Virus record (IMG/VR): IMGVR_UViG_3300037193_003605
Span: 1 to 35,048 of that record
From: a virus
Length of the DNA stretch: 35,048 nt
Reading direction: 5' to 3' (one strand)
This document shows, piece after piece, positions 10,892-19,195 of this stretch (positions are counted from its first letter, which is position 1; every line of letters starts with the position of its first letter). Made by a program: the position numbers and the translations under genes. The notes below the pieces were generated by a model. It saw nothing but the letters and a program-made list of their open reading frames with translations, had not been told where the DNA came from and did no database searches.

Positions 10892-13534
10892 CTAAACTCC
10901 TACAATTGCCGTCTTACCAGTTTTTGATCTCACAGACTCGTTTATGAGTTTTGCTATTCTGGTCGCAATAGCTCTCTCGTCAGCCTTTGAAGATGTCATG
11001 ATTCCTGAAAGTGATAGGTGAACGGTCACATTTGTACTCCCGCCCACACCGGAACCGGCAAGAATCTTATCCCAGTCCGGTAAGCCAGTCTGTTGGTTGA
11101 CTGAGTCCTGGGGCAATACATACTCGCCGCGGTGTACAATACCCGCAGGCTCATGGACTCCGCCACGTCCGGTGAATCCACCAGTTGCCCAGCCGCCACT
11201 TCCATTGCCACGGAACATATCCATCTGCCATTCTCTCGATTTCGATAGGCCATCATTGACCGCTTTCCAGAATTGATCCCAATTGCCGTCCTTAATCCCA
11301 GCCGCCAGGCCTTCGATCAAAGCGCTACCTTGACTCTTGCCAGCCGCAGCAGCCCTAGTTTTGTTATATAGGTCTCTTTCCCGCTGCCACTGTTCCTGCT
11401 CTTTCGTTGCTTTTTGAACTTCGTTAGAGTATGCATCTCCATAGGCAGTACCGGCTGTGTTGCCATTCTCACGAGCGTCTCGCGCCTGTTGCTGTAGGCT
11501 TTTAAGCTGCTCGTCTCGTTGATGCTGTAGATTTTCAATTTGATCGCGCAGCATAACATTCCTAACGCTGGCGATTTCTTCCCGGTGCTTGTTTAGAAGC
11601 GCCAAATCTGCGTCTAATTGCGTCTGATTTGCTAGTCTTCGTTTTTCATACTCAGCAAATTGCGATTGAGTTTCCGCATCAAACTCTGCTTTCTTTAACC
11701 CAGCAGACTTTTTATGCTCTTCATTTTCTCTGGCAAGGGCAAATTTGAGCTCTTCAAGCTGCTTTTGGTTAGCCGCAGTATTATATTTCGTGAGAAAGTC
11801 GATTTGGTTCTGTAGGGCGCGAGTTTTTTGCTGGTGGGTTAGAAGTTCTTCGTTTTGTGTCTTCTCAAATGAGGCTTTTCGCTCGTTAAAAGCATTGGCG
11901 TATGCCTGTTCCTCTTCCGATAGTGTTTTGCGAAGTGTGGCAATATTTTCATTCTTCTCTTTGACAAGCTCAGCAAGTGAATAGCGGTAGCTCTCTCGGG
12001 CTTCCTGCATTTGTTCGTTGATCTTTGCTATTTGTTTTGCGGTCTTATCAGCATTTTTCGCGGCGTCTTCAAGTCCACCTGCAGCCTGATTAACATTTGC
12101 TCCAAACTTTTCAGACAAATCTTCTGTTGTGTCGAGGCCGTCGATCAAGCTAGATACCGCAACTCCTGCGCCAAGTGCAACCAGCCCTCCTAGTAGCGCG
12201 GTAATACCGCCACTCGCAAAAGCGCTTGCCACTCCGACCGTAACAAGTGCCGATCGAATTGTCCTGAATGCTGTAATCGCTAAAGGCACAACTGTTAAGA
12301 ATCCGACAAACGCAGTCACGCCAGCCCCGAACGCAATTGCCATTTTCTGACCCTCCGCATCCATACCGCCTAGCGCTCCGATAAAACCACCGGTCAGCTC
12401 ATTAGTGACACGACCGAGGGTGGTTTGCATCTCTAATAAGACTTGATTCAATCTGGCCTGTTTACCGGCGCTTGTTTCTGCTAGAAGGGCAGCGTCACCT
12501 TCGACAAGGTTATTCAGCCTCTGCTGCCCGATAAGCTTAGCCTGAACCCTCTCTTTTGCCGATAGTTGGCTAACATTCTTGCCAAGCGCTGCAGCTCCAT
12601 ACTCAAGAATCCGGCTCCAGTTTTCTGTCTGACCTGACAAGTTACCGATCGCACTGTTTTCTGTATAGAATGACTCAGCGAGGTTTCCGACTGCAGTGTT
12701 GAAATCAATAGTAGAGGATTTGCCAAATGCCGCTTGGTCTTTATACCCCTTCATTAACTCGATTGCTTCGGGGAGGCCAACGCCTGCTGTCAGAAGCTTC
12801 TGTAGTCCATTAGCTGCAGTTGATACGGTGACAAGGCCATCCGCTGCTAATGATTGCGCTGCAGCCGTAGCATCCTTAGCGTCATAGCCAAATCTCTCAG
12901 ACAAACGAGATAGGCCCGCGATGGACGCTTCAAATTCGTTTGCAGCCTTAACACTATTTCTAATAACATCAAGCGTAGTACTGAGTACGGCCAGACTTGC
13001 CACCACTCCACCAATGGCAACAATTGAATCACCCATAGACTGAGTGAAGCTATTTTGAGTTCTGTACGTGCCGTCGATCATCGCAGTCAATCTTGACTGC
13101 TGTTGGGACTGGTTTTGTACGGCTACGTTTAGCGCATTCGTAGCAGAAGTCGCTTGTCGAGAGCCTTCACCGTATTGCTGGATTGCTGCACTACTTCGGA
13201 CGGTTGCATTTGCCACCTGGTTATTAGCACGCTCGACGGTCAAGAACTGTCGTTGAATCTGTGGACTATAAGTGGCGAGTGTTTTTGCGGTTTCTTGGGC
13301 TTCACGCTTAATAGCGTTTACTCTAGCTTGAGCATCGTACGCCGTGGTGCCGCCACTCGAGCCTGAGTTTGTGCCGCGGCTTGTGGTTTGTGCTGCTTTT
13401 TTAGCGGCTTTCGCTTGATTTTGATAAGATTTTTCTACAATCTTATCTGCTTCTGCGACGGACTTCCTAAGTTGAGGCAGGTCAATAGACGCGTCGTATT
13501 TAACTGACCCAACTGTAGTAGTCCCTGATGTCAT
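10892..13534 (-). CDS. Tape measure protein
   Basis: An 880-residue protein, the longest gene of the tail region, which sets tail length and is ejected with the DNA. The first 140 residues are Ala/Gln/Lys-rich helices (NQAKAAKKAAQTT). A TMP core with hydrophobic segments follows (about 170-200 and 390-465, such as AFGAGVTAFVGFLTVVPLAI and GGLVALGAGVAVSSLI). Residues about 500-720 are long coiled coil (KINEQMQEARESYRYSLAEL onward). Near the end is a Gly-rich segment, GGFTGRGGVHEPAGIVHRGE with YVLPQDSV, a common tape-measure ending. By the usual ratio (about 0.15 nm per residue) the tail would be near 130 nm. The two chaperone genes lie directly upstream, as expected. Confidence 0.9.
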   Translation of the reverse strand: MTSGTTTVGSVKYDASIDLPQLRKSVAEADKIVEKSYQNQAKAAKKAAQTTSRGTNSGSSGGTTAYDAQARVNAIKREAQETAKTLATYSPQIQRQFLTVERANNQVANATVRSSAAIQQYGEGSRQATSATNALNVAVQNQSQQQSRLTAMIDGTYRTQNSFTQSMGDSIVAIGGVVASLAVLSTTLDVIRNSVKAANEFEASIAGLSRLSERFGYDAKDATAAAQSLAADGLVTVSTAANGLQKLLTAGVGLPEAIELMKGYKDQAAFGKSSTIDFNTAVGNLAESFYTENSAIGNLSGQTENWSRILEYGAAALGKNVSQLSAKERVQAKLIGQQRLNNLVEGDAALLAETSAGKQARLNQVLLEMQTTLGRVTNELTGGFIGALGGMDAEGQKMAIAFGAGVTAFVGFLTVVPLAITAFRTIRSALVTVGVASAFASGGITALLGGLVALGAGVAVSSLIDGLDTTEDLSEKFGANVNQAAGGLEDAAKNADKTAKQIAKINEQMQEARESYRYSLAELVKEKNENIATLRKTLSEEEQAYANAFNERKASFEKTQNEELLTHQQKTRALQNQIDFLTKYNTAANQKQLEELKFALARENEEHKKSAGLKKAEFDAETQSQFAEYEKRRLANQTQLDADLALLNKHREEIASVRNVMLRDQIENLQHQRDEQLKSLQQQARDARENGNTAGTAYGDAYSNEVQKATKEQEQWQRERDLYNKTRAAAAGKSQGSALIEGLAAGIKDGNWDQFWKAVNDGLSKSREWQMDMFRGNGSGGWATGGFTGRGGVHEPAGIVHRGEYVLPQDSVNQQTGLPDWDKILAGSGVGGSTNVTVHLSLSGIMTSSKADERAIATRIAKLINESVRSKTGKTAIVGV

Positions 13535-13535
13535 A

Positions 13536-13946
13536 CTAGTCGACTACCTCAGCCCTGTCGGTAAACGGTTTTAGTGCGCCATCGAATGATTGTGAATTCG
13601 ACTTGAAGCTACCAGAAACAACTCCGGCATGCACCTGTTCGATGAGCTGTGAGTATCGCACTTTATCTGCACCTTCTAGGAATACCATAACCTCGTCTAG
13701 CTCGAGGATATGCTTTTTATAGAAAAGATTACCATCCTCGTCTAGGTCTGGGTCGATTGTGTACCCCCTACGAATCGCCATTACGGCCTCCCAGCCGAAA
13801 TAGATACCAGCTTTTGCAACCGTAAAAATCTCAGGCGAGACATCTAAACCTTTGCGAGCCCTATTCTTTTCTTGCCGCTTCCTAGCACGCTCGAGTGCCT
13901 TATCGCGTTCTTCCTTCGGCATTAAATCAAGTAAGCTTTTACTCAT
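13536..13946 (-). CDS. Tail assembly chaperone-like protein (downstream gene)
   Basis: A 136-residue protein starting MSKSLLDLMPKEERDKALER, with a highly basic helical N-terminus and a middle segment, AGIYFGWEAVMAIRRGYTID, resembling the second tail-assembly chaperone (gpT-like) of siphophages. The ATG overlaps the end of the preceding gene by 8 nt (ATGAGTAA), with GGAG 9 nt upstream. In many phages this pair is joined by a programmed frameshift. Here no canonical slippery heptamer is seen in the overlap, so separate initiation is assumed. It ends 2 nt before the tape measure ATG. Confidence 0.7.
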   Translation of the reverse strand: MSKSLLDLMPKEERDKALERARKRQEKNRARKGLDVSPEIFTVAKAGIYFGWEAVMAIRRGYTIDPDLDEDGNLFYKKHILELDEVMVFLEGADKVRYSQLIEQVHAGVVSGSFKSNSQSFDGALKPFTDRAEVVD

Positions 13947-14397
13947 TTTCAATATCTCCATCGCTATCGGTCACGACTGTCTCGAGAGTGCTGATTGGCT
14001 TCGTTTCTGCAAATGCACGACGAAAAATCTCCGCACGTCCGGTATCCGATACGGTGTTCATTACCACATCAACAATAGCCCCGCCCTTATCGTCAGAAAG
14101 CAGATGTTTATATATTTCAAATTCCAATTTCTTTATTTCGGTAATCTCGTCTTGAATGGCGTCGGCGCGTTGAGACAGCCGTTCCATCTTCTTTAAATCA
14201 GATGGTTTCTTCGTATCTAGGCTCGAGAAGTCGATTGCACTAAGCTCGTCAATTAATTTGTTGACCCTGCGACGCTTAAATGAAAGATCGAGGTCTTCAC
14301 CTGAACCAGTTTTGCGTACTTTTAGTACGCCCAAGCCCTCGATATGTACTGTTCTAATGTCTTGAACGTTATTTAATGAAATGCTGATGTCAGCCAT
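13939..14397 (-). CDS. Tail assembly chaperone-like protein (upstream gene)
   Basis: A 152-residue protein beginning MADISISLNNVQDIRTVHIE, with a beta-strand N-terminus, a basic central part (DLSFKRRRVNKLIDELSAID) and a helical region with a coiled-coil tendency (about 75-105). Position after the major tail protein and before the gpT-like gene and tape measure marks it as the first tail chaperone (gpG-like), which coats the tape measure during tail assembly. AGGAGG lies 7 nt before the ATG at 14397. The unit begins with late element copy 2, 48 nt upstream. Confidence 0.7.
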   Translation of the reverse strand: MADISISLNNVQDIRTVHIEGLGVLKVRKTGSGEDLDLSFKRRRVNKLIDELSAIDFSSLDTKKPSDLKKMERLSQRADAIQDEITEIKKLEFEIYKHLLSDDKGGAIVDVVMNTVSDTGRAEIFRRAFAETKPISTLETVVTDSDGDIENE

Positions 14398-14445
14398 ATA
14401 ATCCTCCTGGATTACCAATGCTTTCGCATAAAATATTAATGTTTT

Positions 14446-14472
14446 CTACCTTTAATTGTAGATAGGCTGAAA
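14446..14472 (-). promoter_or_regulatory. Late repeat element, copy 2
   Basis: The copy reads TTTCAG, CCTAT, then CTAC-N8-GTAG with TACAAT inside. It lies upstream of the tail chaperone/tape measure unit and also overlaps the rightward promoter of the cargo gene at 14505. Confidence 0.75.
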
Positions 14473-14483
14473 TATGTTATCCT
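14456..14483 (+). promoter_or_regulatory. Extended -10 promoter of the plus-strand cargo gene
   Basis: TTGTAG (14456-14461), a 16-nt spacer and TATCCT (14478-14483) preceded by TGT (TGn form) drive the gene at 14505 rightward. The -35 hexamer lies within late element copy 2, so a protein bound to that element could compete with this promoter. Confidence 0.5.
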
Positions 14484-14504
14484 GTAATGAACAGGAGTAC
14501 GTGC

Positions 14505-14912
14505 ATGAAAAATGAAGAAGTCAAACCAATAGCTCAGACTAAAAGAAACAACACGAAGATTGTGTTGTTAATTGTTTTGATGTTGGGTGGATTGTTTATA
14601 TGGTGGGCGGCCTCTCTTGGGTCTAGTAAGGGAACAGAGCTTGAATCATCAATAACCTCCTACCGTGCAGTTAATCCCGGTGAGTTGACAGTTGAATATG
14701 AGGTAAAAAATACGTCCGACAAAACAGGTATTTCATCTTGTTCCATCACTATGCACGACGAATCCTACGAGTACCGTGGAAACGATTCTGGCTATGAATC
14801 CGCAAAAGAGATCGTGCCGAATGAAACCTATAGTGGCGTAGCCAGCTTGAAAATATCGAACGATGGTGCCGAATACATAACCAAAGGTGCCATCAGCTGC
14901 ACTATCGAGTAG
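14505..14912 (+). CDS. Membrane-anchored cargo protein, opposite strand
   Basis: A 135-residue protein encoded against the tail operon. A polar start (MKNEEVKPIAQTKRNNTK) precedes one membrane segment at about 19-37 (IVLLIVLMLGGLFIWWAAS). The remaining 95 residues are an outside beta domain (GELTVEYEVKNTSDKTGI), with two cysteines (about residues 78 and 132) that could form a disulfide. The motif V-E-Y-E-V-x-N-x-S and the closing strand resemble FxLYD-like secreted domains, without certainty. AGGAG is 7 nt before the ATG. Its own promoter and a shared terminator make it an insertion-type cargo gene (moron), probably expressed in the lysogen. Surface exclusion or fitness roles are inference. 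Confidence 0.75.
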   Translation: MKNEEVKPIAQTKRNNTKIVLLIVLMLGGLFIWWAASLGSSKGTELESSITSYRAVNPGELTVEYEVKNTSDKTGISSCSITMHDESYEYRGNDSGYESAKEIVPNETYSGVASLKISNDGAEYITKGAISCTIE

Positions 14913-14913
14913 C

Positions 14914-14938
14914 AAAAACGCCTCTTGCGAGGCGTTTA
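14914..14938. terminator. Bidirectional terminator between major tail gene and cargo gene
   Basis: AAACGCCTC (14916-14924) pairs with GAGGCGTTT (14929-14937). T-runs follow on both strands, so it ends both the convergent cargo transcript and the leftward head/neck transcript after the major tail gene. Confidence 0.8.
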
Positions 14939-14951
14939 AAGCGCTTTAAAC
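14934..14951. repeat. Perfect 18-bp palindrome
   Basis: GTTTAAAGCGCTTTAAAC is fully self-complementary and overlaps the 3' arm of the terminator. It may extend the termination structure or be a protein-binding dyad. Confidence 0.6.
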
Positions 14952-14960
14952 GACATTTGT

Positions 14961-15461
14961 CTAGCTAGTAGGCATTGGGCCGTATATAACTTGACCAAGA
15001 GCGTTTGGCTGTGGGTAAATATGCATCGTTACAGACAGGTCGTCGGTAGCGTTTCGCTCACCGTTGTCCTCGAACGCTACGCGAGCACTTGGAATGCTTA
15101 CGTCTCTCGTCTCGCCGTCTTCACATTCGTAGTGGAACACTACTGGAACCGGGCTAGGTAGCGTACAGTCTGAGCTACCAAGAACGAATGAGCCGTCTGT
15201 GCCGCCAGGCGTGCCGTCGTAGTTTCCTGGCATGAAATACTGCAAATCACTCCACTTGTTGGGGAAGAAGACAATATCGAACGATGGGTTGTCTAGTTGG
15301 TTTGACGGTGTAGTGGTCGAACCTGAAAGGCGTTCGCTTGTGCGCAAAACTTGGGTTACGTTTGCAGACACCGACCCAAGCAAAAAGCTTGGAATGACGA
15401 CACCGTTGACTTCTACGCTGAGCTTTCCGCCCATTGGGTCTGAAACTGTTGGAACTGGCAT
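14961..15461 (-). CDS. Major tail protein
   Basis: A 166-residue protein with AAGGAG 8 nt before the ATG. It follows the tail terminator-like gene and precedes the tail chaperones, the canonical place of the tail tube subunit. The sequence is beta-rich with Gly-Asn turns (GNYDGTPGGTDGSFVLGSSD), a short VFHYECEDGETRDVSIP strand pair and a final VTMHIYPQPN strand, consistent with a tube-fold protein. It would polymerise around the tape measure. Gene order and size support this; no specific family motif was verified. Confidence 0.75.
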   Translation of the reverse strand: MPVPTVSDPMGGKLSVEVNGVVIPSFLLGSVSANVTQVLRTSERLSGSTTTPSNQLDNPSFDIVFFPNKWSDLQYFMPGNYDGTPGGTDGSFVLGSSDCTLPSPVPVVFHYECEDGETRDVSIPSARVAFEDNGERNATDDLSVTMHIYPQPNALGQVIYGPMPTS

Positions 15462-15462
15462 G

Positions 15463-15879
15463 TTATTTCTCCTTGTAAATTATTGTTCCTGTCATGCTGT
15501 AGATAATTCTGTTATTAGCATCTAAGCCGACATTGGTTATTGTTGATGGTTTCGAGAGTTCTACGTTTTTGTAATCTGGTATGATTACATCTTGACCCTC
15601 TATCTGTACGGACATTGACGGTAATTCACAGATGCTTGAATAGTTCGCTAATATGAACTTTCGTATTTGCGATAGCTTGTAACGACCATCTATATCTGTT
15701 GAACCCCTAGCAAGTAGTTCGTAGCTTTGTGTGTCGCGGCTTCCTTTGGCCACCGGGTCGCCTATATCTGAGATATAAACACCCTTACTGTCCAAAGTTA
15801 GCTTTTGATAAAACAAATCCACGTCAATCGTGCCAAAATTATTATTTTCTAATAACTTCAAAAAACTTAACGTAATCAT
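15463..15879 (-). CDS. Tail terminator / tail completion-like protein
   Basis: A 138-residue protein between the HK97-gp10-like gene and the major tail gene, the usual place of the tail terminator that caps the tube. The sequence has mixed alpha and beta character (FLKLLENNNFGTIDVDLFYQ, then SYELLARGSTDIDGRYKLSQ). It overlaps the upstream gene by ATGA (15876-15879). The N-terminal FLKLLENNNFG and the later YELLARG resemble the short tail-completion proteins of siphophages, but the call is mostly positional. Confidence 0.6.
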   Translation of the reverse strand: MITLSFLKLLENNNFGTIDVDLFYQKLTLDSKGVYISDIGDPVAKGSRDTQSYELLARGSTDIDGRYKLSQIRKFILANYSSICELPSMSVQIEGQDVIIPDYKNVELSKPSTITNVGLDANNRIIYSMTGTIIYKEK

Positions 15880-16202
15880 CGTGACATATCCACGTATTTT
15901 TTAATGTTTTCTTTTGCCACAGAATCACCCGCACGTTTTAAATAGTGAAGTGTCTGTGGGTTCTTTTTGTTTTCAAAGTGCCGGCGTCGAGCGTATGGGA
16001 CGGACGAATCGCCGAATACGACTGAGCGACCTCCATCTGGGTTCTTTTCGACACGCCCGTTGCCTTCCAGATCGCCACTTTCATGCGGGGCGAGCATCAT
16101 AGCGCGAGTCAGTATGACACCAGCCATAACTTCCTCTACTCTATCCATAGTCCGCGTTTCTTGAGCAATAAAAGCTCTTGAGTTGGACTTGAAACCGCCC
16201 AT
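15876..16202 (-). CDS. HK97 gp10-like neck/tail protein
   Basis: A 108-residue basic protein. The segment VPYARRRHFENKKNPQTLHY followed by LKRAGDSV is the characteristic ending of the HK97-gp10 (minor capsid or neck) family, where YA..hE......... fL..A is conserved. The N-terminal half (MLAPHESGDLEGN) has the family's APxxTGxL-like position. These proteins lie at the head-tail joint or help tail completion. GAGG lies upstream of the ATG, and the gene overlaps the neighbour on each side. Confidence 0.75.
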   Translation of the reverse strand: MGGFKSNSRAFIAQETRTMDRVEEVMAGVILTRAMMLAPHESGDLEGNGRVEKNPDGGRSVVFGDSSVPYARRRHFENKKNPQTLHYLKRAGDSVAKENIKKYVDMSR

Positions 16203-16555
16203 TACGACGACACCTCTACGTACGAAGTGTTTTGCAGTGTTAAGGTGTAGTGCTCGAGCTCTCCGGTGTCAAAGTTACGACCACCAGTTTGCCCGATTAT
16301 CTCGTAATCCTGACCATCTACCCTTATGCCTTGACCTACAACGAGGCTAGATATAAAGCTTTCGTCGGGATGTACGTGAAGTGTGGCAGCTGATTGACGC
16401 AACTCCTGGTTGTTCACCTGAACCATTTCATTGCGAAGCTTGAATATTCCAGTGGCATTGTGAGTAGCGGTAATCCTATTACCGTATACGCCGCCTCTAG
16501 ATATTTCTAAGAACTGGTAAGGTACTTCCTCAAACAGATCAAACACAGTATCCAC
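16202..16555 (-). CDS. Head-closure / head-tail joining protein
   Basis: A 117-residue protein with a GTG start; GGGAGG lies 7 nt upstream, inside the last codons of the preceding gene. The beta-rich text (LVVGQGIRVDGQDYEIIGQT and YTLTLQNTSYVEV) fits the SPP1 gp16-like stopper fold, in which a loop-rich beta barrel closes the portal channel. It sits between the connector and gp10-like genes, as in typical head-completion modules. The family call is inference. Confidence 0.6.
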   Translation of the reverse strand: MDTVFDLFEEVPYQFLEISRGGVYGNRITATHNATGIFKLRNEMVQVNNQELRQSAATLHVHPDESFISSLVVGQGIRVDGQDYEIIGQTGGRNFDTGELEHYTLTLQNTSYVEVSS

Positions 16556-17162
16556 AGTCTAGCCTCCCGTGTAGAGAACAGGTTTTACCGTGCTTAACGT
16601 AGCCGATATTGCACATACTGTACTTCCGTATCGTCCGTGCATTATCTTTTACGAACTGCTCATCGTCGCTCAGGTCGCCATACTTCACAGAGAAATCTTC
16701 GACTTTTTTGCTTTCAATAGCTTTGACTGACCGTTTAGCCGATACAACTGCAAATGCCTGTGCCCATAGTCGCTGTAAATCAGCTGGAATTGAGCTAAAG
16801 TCCCAATATCCAGTGATCGCAGCCACCTTGCCGCCACATTCATTCAATACGATCGAGTTATAGTACGAGTTATTACGTTTATCCCAGAACGCTTGGTAAA
16901 AGTCAGTGGTTATTACGCCATCAACTTTTACCTCGCTGAGTTCTGTGAATATGTCGGTAAACACCGTACTGTAACCCTCTCGAATCTCGAATGTCCGCGT
17001 AGTTTCCTCTGGGTCGCCGCTTGTGTCAGGGTTGACTTCAAGGTTTATGCAGAGAAGATATTCGAGCTGTTCTTTTGCAATTTCAAGGTACAAATTTATG
17101 TTTGTTGCCTCAATAGAGGTTAGAGGTCGCACTAGCAATGCTTCAAGTTCTTGTTGCGTCAT
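16539..17162 (-). CDS. Head-tail connector (gp6-like) with Cys-rich tail
   Basis: A 207-residue protein directly downstream of the capsid gene, with a helical start (LTSIEATNINLYLEIAKEQL) and an extended central domain typical of gp6/gp15-like adaptor proteins that sit under the portal. The C-terminal 25 residues are unusual: Cys and His residues in CNIGYVKHGKTC and LHGRLDCGYC could bind zinc. This tail overlaps the ribosome-binding site and GTG start of the next gene, so the DNA serves two purposes. The ATG is preceded by GGAAAGGGG. Confidence 0.7.
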   Translation of the reverse strand: MTQQELEALLVRPLTSIEATNINLYLEIAKEQLEYLLCINLEVNPDTSGDPEETTRTFEIREGYSTVFTDIFTELSEVKVDGVITTDFYQAFWDKRNNSYYNSIVLNECGGKVAAITGYWDFSSIPADLQRLWAQAFAVVSAKRSVKAIESKKVEDFSVKYGDLSDDEQFVKDNARTIRKYSMCNIGYVKHGKTCSLHGRLDCGYCV

Positions 17163-17183
17163 TAGTTTAACCCCTTTCCTTTA

Positions 17184-19127
17184 TTAAGATGTTGCAGCTG
17201 GCAGGGCAATAACTGCTTTGCGGCCTGTTAGACCACCACCAGCCCAGATTTCCTGTAGGTATTCTTGCTTGTTTGTTTTCAGAATGAAGTTTTGGAAGCC
17301 TTCAATCGTGGTGTCACCGACGACTTTGTATGCCGACAGGACTGTCACGAGAGCATCTACATCTGGCGAGTTCGTATCGTTAAACCAGTCAGGTTCAATG
17401 ATAGTATTGATGTCGAGCACGTCACTCGCCTTAGAGCCAAGTGGGAACAGCAAGCGACCCTCAGAATCCTTTTCAAATCGAGCAGATGTTGAGTAGCCTT
17501 TCTTAGCGATAAGAACAACTTCGCCACCTGTGCGCAGTTCGTCCTTAGCCATTGCGACTGCTTCAGCTTTGCTTTCGTCACCCTCAAGTACGAGAACGCC
17601 ACCGAAGTAGTTGTTTGCGTTTGCATCTGCCAAAAGTGGGTAGAATCCACGCGGAGTTCCTGGCTTAATTTTGTAGTCGTCGTCAGAAGCACGGCCGTCA
17701 CCAAGGACGATAGCGCGTTCAACTTCACGAACGATACGTTGTGGCAGTTCACTTAGGATGTAGGTGACGAGTGCACCAGTAGAGCGCTGTTCTTTAATAT
17801 CTTCCTTGTTAAGCGTGATGTACTTGTATACGAACTGTGGGCGAATCACACGAGTATCGAAGGTAAGTACTTGCTCTGCCTTTTCCTCAGCGTCGGCACG
17901 GTTGTAACCACGAGCACGACCATCGTTTGAGTTTACGTCGTCTTCGGTGTCCCATGCTGCGTTCCATACGTCAACGCCTGCTTTAGACACACGGTTCCAA
18001 ATCTCACCACCATCTTCAAAGGCGTTTTGGATCGCCTCTACTAATGGAGTAGGCAAGAATACGCTTGGGTTGGTAACACCAGCTTTGACTTCCAGGTGCT
18101 CTTTCCATGCGGCACGTACTTTTGCTGAGCTACCGCCGCCCATATCGCCTGGGTTTGATTGTAGGATTTCAGCAAATGCTTCCATCGACGCGTTGCTTTT
18201 GAGGTAGTCTTCCAGCTTTGGCGTTGGAGCTTTGCCAGGGTTCGCCTGATCTTTTGGCTCAAGAACCTGTGAAGCTGCAATTTTTTCTTGTTCTGTCATT
18301 TCAGTTTCCTTTGGCTGATTATCTTTTTCCGCAGCTACGGGTTCAGCCGGTTCCGTTGCTTTGGGTTGTTTTGTATCCGCTTTGGGCTTAATCGAGGCTT
18401 TTGGTTCCTCAGTAGGTGCTTTAGCAGGTTCTTTGGTTGTATCGGTAACATCTGTTTCCTTTATCTCTGTGACCTCGGCCTTTTGCTTTGGCTTCTTTGC
18501 TTGCATACTCATGACGGGTTGCATCACTGCGCTTTTAACGTCTGTCGCAAAATTTAGTGCGTTTTTGATCGAGTCAGAAATCGTAGTTTTCGCTTCGACT
18601 GCTTCATCGGCAAATCCTAGCTCTACTGCATCTTCTGCGGTCATCCACGTTTCAGCTTTGAGAAGCTCGTTAATACGTTCCTCGGACAGTCCAGTACGGG
18701 CGACATAGATCGGAACCATACTTTCACCACACTTTTCCAGCGATTCGACAACTTGCGCTAAGTCGTCAGCATTGCCTGCGGCAAATGTCCAAGGTAGATG
18801 AACCATCATCATGGAGCCTGGAAGCATCACGATTTTGTCACCTGCCATAGCGATAAGAGAGGCGATAGAGGCCGCAATGCCATCTACTTTAATAGTCACT
18901 TCGCCGTTGTGTTCGTTGAGCATGTTGTAAATAGCTACACCAGCGAACACGTCACCGCCGGGGCTATTAAGCCTAACGACTACGTTTCCTTGGTGTTTTT
19001 CCAACTCTTCACGAAACATCTTGGGAGTGACTTCGTCTTCCCACCAACTCTCGCTTGCAATGACTCCATCTAGGATGAGCTCGTTTTCGCCAGAAGCGTT
19101 AACGTTCCAATTCCAGAATTTGTTCAT
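17184..19127 (-). CDS. ClpP-like prohead protease fused to HK97-type major capsid protein
   Basis: A 647-residue fusion. Residues 1-185 are a ClpP/S14-type prohead protease: NSPGGDV (54-60) forms the oxyanion strand, Ser87 (DGIAASIAS) is the nucleophile and His110 (MMVHLPW) the base; the third residue is not clear. Residues about 190-320 are a Lys/Pro/Glu/Ala-rich, low-complexity linker resembling a scaffold or delta domain. From about 330 an HK97-fold capsid follows (SVFLPTPLVEAIQNAF, IRPQFVYKYITL, and AGGGLTGRKAVIALPA near the end). The protease would cut itself and the scaffold from the capsid during maturation. The ATG has AAAAGGAAACGC upstream. It is led by late element copy 3. The fusion reads through with no stop or frame change. 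Confidence 0.9.
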   Translation of the reverse strand: MNKFWNWNVNASGENELILDGVIASESWWEDEVTPKMFREELEKHQGNVVVRLNSPGGDVFAGVAIYNMLNEHNGEVTIKVDGIAASIASLIAMAGDKIVMLPGSMMMVHLPWTFAAGNADDLAQVVESLEKCGESMVPIYVARTGLSEERINELLKAETWMTAEDAVELGFADEAVEAKTTISDSIKNALNFATDVKSAVMQPVMSMQAKKPKQKAEVTEIKETDVTDTTKEPAKAPTEEPKASIKPKADTKQPKATEPAEPVAAEKDNQPKETEMTEQEKIAASQVLEPKDQANPGKAPTPKLEDYLKSNASMEAFAEILQSNPGDMGGGSSAKVRAAWKEHLEVKAGVTNPSVFLPTPLVEAIQNAFEDGGEIWNRVSKAGVDVWNAAWDTEDDVNSNDGRARGYNRADAEEKAEQVLTFDTRVIRPQFVYKYITLNKEDIKEQRSTGALVTYILSELPQRIVREVERAIVLGDGRASDDDYKIKPGTPRGFYPLLADANANNYFGGVLVLEGDESKAEAVAMAKDELRTGGEVVLIAKKGYSTSARFEKDSEGRLLFPLGSKASDVLDINTIIEPDWFNDTNSPDVDALVTVLSAYKVVGDTTIEGFQNFILKTNKQEYLQEIWAGGGLTGRKAVIALPAATS

Positions 19128-19195
19128 GCGTTTCCTTTTCTGTTAAAGTTTCTGAACACTCACTTGCGTTCTTTGTGAACTTTGCTTGTTCGGTT

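Noticed and set aside
13925-13970. Programmed -1 frameshift joining the two tail chaperone genes
   Set aside because: No XXXYYYZ heptamer was found in the overlap, and the second gene has its own GGAG and ATG. Frameshifting at a non-canonical site cannot be excluded.
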